Source: Scytalidium lignicola (lineage: Eukaryota > Ascomycota > Leotiomycetes). Taken from it: 51,060 nucleotides of DNA. This document shows, piece after piece, positions 42,812 through 50,339 of the stretch; position 1 is the stretch's first letter, and each line of letters opens with the position of its first letter. The notes under the pieces were generated by a model. The model was not told where the DNA came from. It did not search any database and saw nothing but the letters and a program-made list of their open reading frames with translations. Both the position numbers and the translations under genes were made by a program. The stretch covers positions 1 to 51,060 of the forward strand of contig NCSJ02000309.1 of NCBI GenBank assembly GCA_002812745.2, written 5' to 3'.

Positions 42812-44353
42812 TCAAACAAGCGACGCTATCGCATCGTCAATAATCTTAACACCCTCCTTGAGCTCTCCCTCCGTAATCGTCAGACTTGGTACAAACCGCA
42901 AAGTATTAGTCCCCGCCGTGATAATCAAGAGACCCCTCTGTCGAGCAGCAGACACAATGGGGCCTGGATCCTGCGTAAGCTGCAGTCCGATGATGAGACC
43001 CCGACCTCTAATCTCAGTGATCAAATCCGGATACTTCTCCCTCAACTTCTCAAGCTTCTGGGTCAAAATCTTAGATTTCTCCAGCACACCAGCCTGCAGC
43101 TCAGGGGAACTAAGGCGAGAGACGATGTAGTGTGCTAATCTGCTACCTAGGGGGTTCCCACCAAATGTAGTTCCGTGGTCACCAATGTTGATTTTTTCGG
43201 CCACGGAGCCCGAGACGATTGTAGCGCCAATGGGGAATCCGTTTCCTAATGCCTTGGCGGTTGTAATGATGTCTGGATGCGCAGACTCTGGGAGTGCACT
43301 ATGTGCCCAGAATGTACCTGTTCGTGACAGTCCACATTGGATCTCGTCATAGATGAGGACGGCACCAACTTCACGGCAGCGAGCTGCTAGAGCGACGAGG
43401 AATTCGTCGCTTCCAACGTTGATGCCTCCCTCACCTTGAATGGGCTCAATTATAACCCCACAAGTTTTCTCAGTGACCAAATCATTGATTCCATCAATAT
43501 TATTGAAGGTCCCGTATTTAAACCCCGGCACCATAGGCGAGAACGGTTTCTGGTATTTGGGATTTGGAGTCGCCGACAAACTACCCATCGTTCGACCGTG
43601 GAAGGAATTGTGGAAGGAGACAATCTCGTATTTTTCTCCCGAAGGATGCAGGACCTTTCCGCATTTTCGGGAGAATTTTATGGCCGCTTCATTGGCTTCT
43701 GATCCGGAGTTGCAGATAAATGCTGCTCGGGCAGAGGACATTGAACCTGACTCGAGGGTTTTCTTGACTAGCAATTCTGACAAGGCGCCGGTCCAGAGAT
43801 TGTAGTATAGGTTCGAGGTGTGAACGAGAGTTTTGGCCTGTCATTCTCCCAATTAGTTATTATATCCAACTATTATTGGCATGTACTCCTAAAATGAGAG
43901 TCATACTTGCTCAGCAATGATCTCGCTCATCTCTGGATCACAGTGTCCTAACGCATTGACAGCGATTCCAGCCGTAAAATCGAGATATTTCCGGTTCTCT
44001 GTGTCCCAAAGATAACAACCTTCTCCTCTCACGAACATTGGAGGCGGCCGAGCATAGGTTGCTACCATGTATGGTGCCTGCTCATTCACGATTGCCGTGG
44101 TGGCAGAGTCTGGTGCAGGATCGGCATTGGGAAGGTTGGCTCCTTTCTATGGAATTGGTAAGTGGATGAGCTTGTTTTAACACGTCCAAAATTAATCACT
44201 GACATAGCTATCATTCTTCAATTCAGAGAACTGGTTCGCAGCAGCAGCCGCTGCCTGTGACGCATTTCTCTTGAAAATCGCCGCGGTCGGAGTTGCGCAA
44301 TTGCAACCTCTTAGAGTGGTTGCAACTCGTTTTGTCGAGATTCGCAATGCCAT
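42812..44353 (-). CDS. arg8: acetylornithine aminotransferase, mitochondrial
   Basis: Three exons, 44353-44204, 44146-43907 and 43837-42812, encode 471 residues. The enzyme is the class III PLP aminotransferase of arginine synthesis (N-acetylglutamate semialdehyde to N-acetylornithine). Visible blocks: [109 protein letters not shown] and [17 protein letters not shown], where the Lys binds PLP. The first exon ([16 protein letters not shown]...) is Arg/Ala/Thr-rich with no acidic residue in the first 40, as expected for a matrix targeting signal. It is not visible as a long frame, so the exon was built from the in-phase GTCAGT donor and CCATAG acceptor. A TGACTC box lies about 95 bp upstream. 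Confidence 0.93.
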
Positions 44354-44926
44354 TGCCAATTGTGCAAAAAGATTTCACAGTAACAAAGCAAAGGGTGGAA
44401 TACGCAAAAAGAAAGGAAAATTGAATTCGGGCTCTGAAAAAGGTATGACTCTTTTAAACGGAGGGGGACATAAATTTCTAGATACAATCTTAGCCTTATC
44501 GGCTTGGCTTAGTCGTCCTAACGAAGTAACCTAAAAAATGCATTGTAAGTAAATAGGCTCCATACGTCGATTTACTTCAGGATTGAAGCGAGGCCACGTG
44601 ATCGATTTTAGCTTCTCAAATATCACAATTTGCAATTTGAGCCAAAACGCTCAAATCCATAGAGTTTTCTAAAACGCATGCTAATTGCCCATTTAAGAAT
44701 AGCTTATCTTATGATCTTTCCTTCAAATTACTACTCTTCTACCTCCACGGGACATTCTGCTAGCCTTCTAAGGGTCATTATCATGAAAGCTTTTTTAAGC
44801 TTCTGGATCTTTGATTCTTAATCTTTAAAATCTCTGATATTTGTACATGTTAAATTTAATAAAAAAGCCTCAACGGTGAGTTTATACACTTGAGTTATAT
44901 ATTAGGCTAATAAAAANNTTTTTTAA
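44354..44926. other. arg8 promoter side, AT-rich, no gene
   Basis: The first 100 bp contain a TGACTC box, and a CACGTGAT box lies near 44594. An 87-codon plus-strand frame at 44271-44534 overlaps arg8 exon 1 and has no recognisable features. The DNA becomes AT-rich from about 44650. Confidence 0.55.
44446..44451. promoter_or_regulatory. TGACTC general amino-acid control-type site
   Basis: TGACTC is the core of the Gcn4/CPC1 response element found upstream of many fungal amino-acid biosynthetic genes. Here it lies 93-98 bp upstream of the arg8 start codon, a plausible place, but a 6-bp match alone is weak. Confidence 0.35.
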
Positions 44927-44976
44927 TGGTCACTACGAGGGTCGAACTCGCGACCTTGGCGTTTTCATGAATATTA
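44927..44976 (-). pseudogene. truncated tRNA-Ile(AAT) copy, 3' part only
   Basis: Read on the minus strand this 50-bp stretch is identical to 47178-47227 of the tRNA-Ile gene. It covers T33, the AAT anticodon, the 9-nt insertion, the 3' anticodon strand, the T arm and the 3' acceptor strand with discriminator A. The 5' half is absent; upstream of T33 the sequence is unrelated AT-rich DNA. It cannot form a tRNA. An A/T run with two N positions follows its 3' end. Confidence 0.85.
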
Positions 44977-46735
44977 AAAACTATATAATTATATATAGTG
45001 AATATAAATTTACTTAATTATTTAATTTATTATTGAATATGTATGTTGATTTTAGTATAGTTAGTATTTATAAATTATACAATATGCTCAAACCGTTATA
45101 GTTTTATAATGTACTTTGGCGAATATTCTCTCTCAAGCGTCAACTGCTCTCCTATAAATTACTCTATAGTTACCTCTTTAGGATAGATTATTAATTCATC
45201 ATTGTATTCTCACCATATGTGGTATCACAGACCAATGTTCCGACAGTTATGAGCTAAGCTGTCACAATGGTATTGTTGTTTAGTCATATTATAGTACTTG
45301 CCTAGCTGTTAGGCTATAAAGCACTTCATAAATAGGTTATGTACAAATGACATCCTCATAATCGAGGATAATTCCACCATCTAATTCTAACCCATTGAAG
45401 TCTGCAATAACCCTTCTGTGTTAGGAAAAAATAATATAAAAAACTTAACCATGGCAGAACGATTACTAGTCATAGAAACCCTCCGGCAAGGACGACTATG
45501 GAGAACTATGCTTAGCTCATCCTTTCTACCCTTAGAGCACGATTGTTATAACCCATCTGTATCCAAGATTCTTCCTTCCACGTGGCCAGAGTACGCCAGT
45601 TTGGAGTTGTAGAGGAGCCGTACCCCCGTTAGCTGAGTCTATGGTCCAAAAGGTTATCGACGATTACCATAGTATCGTCAGTCTCGAGGGAAGTCTCTTG
45701 GCTCTTCTGAATGCTCAGAAGGTTCGTAGACAGCACCACGTACAGGTGGACCTCATCGCTGTCCGTCACAATGGTATTGCACCTCGCCTATCAATTCTAC
45801 TCTGCACTCAAAGTATACTTATTCCCTTGTACTTTTACTCCCATCATTGGATCAACAGCTGAAAATAATACTTAGAGCTAATTAGCGCTCATATAACACA
45901 AAAAGATCCACGCTATCACAGTCAGAGCTATAACGCCGACATATTCAAGCATGCTCCCACATTATCACTCGGGCCTCATCAGGTACCATCAACATATCAC
46001 ATTCAGCTTCTAATCTATTACGTGCCATTCTGACAATGGAGATAACGACCCTCCCCCTGGAAGTTGAAGGACCAGAACCCAAAGGGGTTTAAAGGGATGG
46101 TTAAGAATTGGTACCCAGGTCATAGTCTCTCTTTTACTACTAGCTCTTGAATCGATTTATTGTACCATACTGTATCTATCAAATTGCGAATCTAGTCACT
46201 CTCAGAGTTCTAAGTTAAGTCAACAAAACTTGGTTTCATCATTGAAGGTTAGGAAAGATTCTAGCCTGTTTGGAAGTGTAAATTGTAATTGCGTATATAA
46301 TCAGTATTATTATTCCACTTGTAGTTTTCAGGTGGACGTGCCTATTATCATTTATACCTCCGGAGGTAGTGTAGTAATCTCTGTATGCGCAATCCTAATG
46401 CTATTGCCCAGAATTTGCAACTGTTTTTTGGATAAGAGCTCTGTAAGGAGTGATGGGATATCGAGAACACTCTTTAATGGTTAAGGTTCCACTTCACATT
46501 AAGTTAGTATTACTATCGGAGTGCGTCACTTTTAGAGGAACCTCTTAGCAGTCAGCTTCAAAGTGCATACGCTAAACCTTTACTCGAATAAATCCATTAT
46601 ATTAAAAGATAGAATGCCTTCATCTTCTTACTTCTGCAGTTGACCTTTGAAAGGGTCAAGGTTCAGCTTGCTCTTTATCCCTTTGAAAAGTAACCTCTTT
46701 TCCTAGAACCCGTGACCCTTCTTTTTTTAGGCGGT
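44977..46735. other. AT-rich region without intact genes
   Basis: 1.8 kb of mostly AT-rich DNA between the truncated tRNA copy and a coding-like minus frame. Short frames at 45418-45612 and 45641-45862 overlap in different phases. A third phase reads ...LPRGQSTPVW...RGAVPPLAESMVQK, VIDDYHSIVSLEGSLLALLN, which looks protein-like but which I cannot identify. Decayed gene matter is likely. Confidence 0.45.
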
Positions 46736-47056
46736 TTAAGATTGTACTGTGATGTACGTAAGTATTATCATTTCACATTTGGTGATTGGATATTCCACTA
46801 TATCTTGAGGGAATTTGTCATTGCTAGCCAAAGTTAGTATCTCCTCTTTATAGACATTTAAGCCACGTCGACATGGTACTAGCACCCTGCCTTCCACCAC
46901 CCATCGAAGGAGCTGTTTGACGTCACCTTTGCATCTTTTGGCTATTTCCCGTCTTCCAGCACCTGTGTGGATGGTGCCATCTTGCCAGAGGATAAGAGAC
47001 GGAATGATTCGGTTTGTGAAATCAGAGGTACTAAAGCCTCGGTTAAATTTTTTACT
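46736..47056 (-). pseudogene. unidentified start-less open frame, probable gene relic
   Basis: A 106-codon minus-strand frame bounded by TAA on both sides and without a useful start codon. It reads ...NRGFSTSDFTNRIIPSLILW, QDGTIHTGAGRREIAKRCKG, DVKQLLRWVVEGRVLVPCRR, GLNVYKEEILTLASNDK... This long a frame is unlikely by chance in AT-rich DNA, and the composition looks like protein. It lies on the same strand as, and downstream of, the PKS relic, but it does not resemble a PKS domain that I know. The tRNA gene separates the two. I do not assign a function. Confidence 0.4.
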
Positions 47057-47093
47057 TTATATAGATAAATAAGCAGGGTTTCTCAACCAAAAA

Positions 47094-47227
47094 GGTCGCT
47101 TAGCTCAGTTGGTTAGAGCGGTTAGTTCCCTTGCATAATTAGCTTATAAAGCCTTAACTAATATCTTCTAGTGGTGCTAATATTCATGAAAACGCCAAGG
47201 TCGCGAGTTCGACCCTCGTAGTGACCA
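47094..47227 (+). tRNA. tRNA-Ile(AAT) with two insertions, one intron-like
   Basis: The acceptor strands GGTCGCT (47094-47100) and AGTGACC (47220-47226) pair with one G-T, and A47227 is the discriminator. The D arm is GCTC-AGTTGGTTA-GAGC and the T arm GCGAG-TTCGACC-CTCGT. The anticodon strands TGGTG (47172-47176) and CGCCA (47193-47197) pair around CT-AAT-AA once nine bases (47183-47191, TTCATGAAA) between 37 and 38 are removed; this is the standard eukaryotic tRNA intron site. A further 51 bases (47121-47171) separate position 26 from 27. What remains is a normal 74-nt tRNA-Ile. An A box (TAGCTCAGTTGG) and a B box (AGTTCGACCC) are present, and seven T residues at 47233-47239 can end Pol III transcription. 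Whether it is functional depends on removal of the 51-nt insert. Confidence 0.8.
47121..47171 (+). other. 51-nt GT-AG insertion inside the tRNA-Ile gene
   Basis: It begins GTTAGT, contains TTAACTAAT 13 nt before its end, and ends CTTCTAG, all like the spliceosomal introns of neighbouring genes (vma2 intron 1 starts GTTAGC; lengths are 45-70 nt). It sits between tRNA positions 26 and 27, not at the tRNA endonuclease site. GTTAGTT and AACTAAT within it can also pair into a 7-bp stem. Confidence 0.7.
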
Positions 47228-47232
47228 ATTAA

Positions 47233-47239
47233 TTTTTTT
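47233..47239 (+). terminator. Pol III T-run terminator of tRNA-Ile
   Basis: Seven consecutive T residues begin six bases after the discriminator base, the expected place and form for RNA polymerase III termination. Confidence 0.65.
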
Positions 47240-47312
47240 AATTGAAAAAAGGGGTCTCCTTTTTAGATATTAAAGCTATTGTTTTGCCTTTTCTTTAATC
47301 GAAGAAATCCTT

Positions 47313-49157
47313 TTATATAATTTTAATTGTTAATGTTGAATTCAGTGGAATTATGGAGCGATTGATGGAATTTAGGAGAGAATTATGGCTACTATCAGAA
47401 CCAACAGAGGAAAATAAACTCTTCTAGGTCTTGTTGCGGCAATCCCGCAGAAGGCTTGATAGGATGGTGAATTTGTTCTCTGATCTCTGCACATAGTGTT
47501 TAGAAAGCCCAATAAAGCATGAAGTATCAGCTGGTACAATCTGACTGAGCTCAGACTGGCTTATGTATGGGGTAAGTCGGATCCATGAGCTCGGCGCCGT
47601 GGGATCGTTAGAATCAGTTGTATAAACCAACCCAACGTCTTTTGTAAAAGCTTGCGCAGTAATGGCCTGAGCAATTAAGGGACTGAGATTGTGGCCAACT
47701 AAAGTCTGCTCTTAATATATTAGGTCAAGCACGGTCATTGCAAGTAAGTGAGCAACCACAAAAGAGAGCATTGATCCCTCAAAAGAATTAGGACAGCGAA
47801 CAGCAAACTTTACAAGAACTTTGGGGATGAAGGCGAGTGTAAGGACAAGAGTTAGATAGCTGTCTCCAGTACTCGATTCCTTACCAAGAACAAGGAACTT
47901 ATGGCCAAGAGCAGTCTTAAGCGCGGACAAAACCGCATACATTATGCGTATCTCCATCAAAGACGTCGGGTTATCTGTTATTTCATACTTCGATATTTCT
48001 TTGATAACGCAACCGCCGTAACCAAACTCTATGGTGACCGCAGACTTCCTTATATCTACCTCATGCATGATTGAACGACGTATAGAGTTGTATCGATCAT
48101 ACAAAGAAGGAATGGGTCGAAAACGTGGTACTGATTGACGTCCATTAGAATCAAGGATAACCTCTGGTTCTTCAGTCCAGAGAATGCTATCCTGAATCTT
48201 TGCTTGGAAACGAAGAAGTGTTTCCGCTACGATCTTAGGATCAAGAAGTTCAGGGTCTAGCACATCCAGGTGCTGAAGGCGGAGCTCGGAGTTCTCATGC
48301 ATTGCAGTGCGGCCAAATCCAACAGTCATATTAGACCACGGTACGTCATCTTGTCGGCCACTGGTAAGCCAAAGCATAGTCTTGCCTTCCTCAAACATCT
48401 TTTTCAAGGAGGAAAACTCCGCTTGCGTGATATCTTTGAAGACTGGTGCATCGAGCTCAACCAGACTGACCACTATCGATTTAGAGTCGATACGACTATA
48501 GTCAACTTCTCAAAGAGTTTTGTAGAAGTGACTTTCTTGGGCAAGTCCACCAAGGGTGGGCTTTAGTCCTTCGACAATACGTGCGCCACGCGCTGTTTTG
48601 CCGCCAACGATGATCAGACTCTCAATTGGGGCATTCGAAGGCGAGGAAAGGGGCTCTCGGAGAAATCGTACTTTGTCATCGACGGCCTGGGATACGAAGA
48701 GGTTGGTGAAGACGTCGGTGAATTCAGGAGGAGAAGCTGAATCAACACCTGAGAAGCCGATATTCTTAAGAAGTTTATCCCACTCCTCAGTAGTCACCAG
48801 TGGTGACAAGGTGCGACCTTCATCAACACCGTACCACCAGCCTAGTAGAGTACCGAAAATGAAACCACTACTAGCACTGCTGAGGTTGTTGTGGCCACCC
48901 TCGCCGACGACTAGCATTCCACCAGGCCTCAAAAGCTTACGAAGGTTGGACAGGGCGACGTCCAGCTTACTCGTGGCATAGATGACAAAGAACGCAACTA
49001 CCAAATCGTACTCCCCCTCCTTATAGCCTTGGTGTATGGGGTCATTTTCAGCGTTGAGAACTTTGTATATTATCTTATCCCCGTGCTGGGAGAAAGTGGA
49101 AGAGGCATTTTCGAAGAAGGCAGCAGAGATGTCGGTAAAGGTGTATGTAAGAAAGCT
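47313..49157 (-). pseudogene. highly reducing polyketide synthase relic (MT to pseudo-KR/ER-side region)
   Basis: One minus-strand frame runs 1.8 kb with only in-frame stops: TGA at 48512-48510, TAA at 47714-47712, TAG at 47426-47424 and TAA at 47315-47313. It begins inside a C-methyltransferase domain (YTFTDISAAFFENA, EYDLVVAFFVIYATSKLDVA, LRKLLRPGGMLVVGE, FGTLLGWWYGVDEGR). It continues into the structural reductase region that follows MT in fungal reducing PKSs (VSLVELDAPVFKDITQAEF, MLWLTSGRQ, PRFRPIPSLYDRYNSIRRS, SSWIRLTPYISQSELSQIV, DTSCFIGLSK). KS, AT, DH, KR and ACP are missing, so it is a fragment, truncated 5' at the junction with the zinc-transporter relic. CGA-to-TGA and CAA-to-TAA changes would explain the first two stops, which fits RIP. 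The product would have been a PKS of unknown compound. Confidence 0.85.
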
Positions 49158-49162
49158 CAGAC

Positions 49163-49455
49163 ACCTTCCCTGGGCTCTCTGTGCAGGCTACGGTCTAACC
49201 ACTCCCATCTCTATCGCTATTGGATTAGGTCTCAGGACAACGTATAATGCAGGCAGTTTCACAGCTAATGTTGTCAGTAGCGTATTGGATAGCATCAGTG
49301 CTAGTATTCTGATCTACACTAGTTTGGTTGAACTCTTGGCTAGAGACTTCCTGTTCAATCCTGATCTATCTAAAAATCGGAACAGGTTGATCTTCATGGT
49401 AATGTGCATTTTCCTGAGAGCTGGTATAATGGCTCTTTTGGGCAAGTGAGCATAG
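49163..49455 (+). pseudogene. ZIP-family zinc transporter relic, C-terminal part
   Basis: The plus frame reads LPWALCAGYGLTTPISIAIG, LGLRTTYNAGSFTANVVSSV, LDSISASILIYTSLVELLAR and DFLFNPDLSKNRNRLIFMVM, ending AGIMALLGK-stop. This is the last third of a Zrt1/Zrt2-type ZIP transporter, with the membrane segments and the ARDFLFNPD loop of fungal members. The family normally ends in GKWA. Here TGG has become TGA (49447-49449), and the old TAG stop follows two codons later (49453-49455). The N-terminal segments and the histidine-rich loop are absent. It abuts the PKS relic within about ten bases, both fragments being cut at their 5' side. Confidence 0.85.
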
Positions 49456-49781
49456 ATAAAACCTTTTTGATTTTCTTTATATCTATATAAATATATCTAT
49501 GTATGTATTCTGTTGTATATATGTAACATTTATTTACGTTTTNAAAAAAGAGATTGAAACGCAGATAAAAAATTGATATTTAAGCTGTTGAATAATCGGG
49601 GTTACTCAAATATATTGTGGTGTTGTAGTAACTACGTACGTACACAAGTAAAGAGAGCTAACTAGTAGACTACCAAAAAGGGGAGTCACGTGTAATAAAC
49701 AAGATGGTGCCTAAGGTGACACACAGGATATCACAACATAAGCTAAAAATAAATAACTGTTGGTAGAATAGCGGTTACGTA

Positions 49782-49798
49782 CACGTGATATTCACGTG
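49782..49798. repeat. perfect CACGTGA/TCACGTG inverted repeat
   Basis: Seven-base arms separated by TAT form a perfect palindrome containing two CACGTG cores. It could be a paired bHLH site or part of a structured repeat. Confidence 0.7.
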
Positions 49799-49815
49799 CC
49801 ACTGTAAGCTAGTCC

Positions 49816-49873
49816 CGATTAGGTAGTGGGAACGAGCGAAGCTCCTACAGCTTCGCTCTCCCACCCCGAATCG
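49816..49873. repeat. 58-bp imperfect palindrome (long hairpin)
   Basis: GAGCGAAGCT (49834-49843) pairs perfectly with AGCTTCGCTC (49849-49858) around the loop CCTAC. The stem extends through GTGGGA/TCCCAC after a two-base bulge, and through CGATT/AATCG after a small internal loop. It is GC-rich in an AT-rich setting. It may be a small inverted-repeat element or a structured RNA; neither is proven. Confidence 0.8.
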
Positions 49874-50339
49874 TACAACAACCATGGAATAGCACAACAG
49901 TATATTACGTATATTACGTACCGTACTACGTGCTACAGGTGAACCGACAATAACGAAAGGAAAAGATTTTAAATTCGTGAGAAAGAAGTGTAAAACTTGA
50001 ATTTTTATAAAAATTTGTTCTTACACTTATACTTTATTCGATTAAATGTTACTTATCATTTAGAACTGCTCAAGGATTCAAAGTTCAGTGTATCATTGAG
50101 CATTGAGAATTCAGTTGTATGGTGATTTACCTTTCGCCTCCCCTTTTCCCGGGCAGAGTTCGAATAAAGTTAAGAGAAACGGGAACGAGAAATTAATAAA
50201 ATAAAATGATACACATGTTTTAGAATTACATATACGTCAAGAATATACGTTTATTAGCCCTTGTGGGATTTGGACACTAAAAGAATAGAAAGAATAACAA
50301 TGTTTGGTCTGCCCGAAATACCCTTCTCCAAATTCTGGT

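Larger units (their letters stand above)
49456..50339. other. gene-free region with palindromes
   Basis: AT-rich apart from 49620-49935, where nine ACGT words, a CACGTGA-TAT-TCACGTG palindrome and a long hairpin occur. No coding frame is supported. Confidence 0.6.

Noticed and set aside
47178..47227. reading the 3' part as tRNA-Phe(GAA)
   Set aside because: Counting back from the T arm puts GAA at 34-36, but no matching 5' strand exists in that register. Removing nine bases at 37/38 gives AAT with a paired TGGTG/CGCCA stem and an otherwise standard tRNA-Ile.
49036..49160. 5' part of the plus frame that ends in the ZIP relic
   Set aside because: Before about 49163 this frame is antisense to PKS methyltransferase sequence. 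Only the part after that is ZIP-derived, so the ATG at 49036 is not a real ZIP start.
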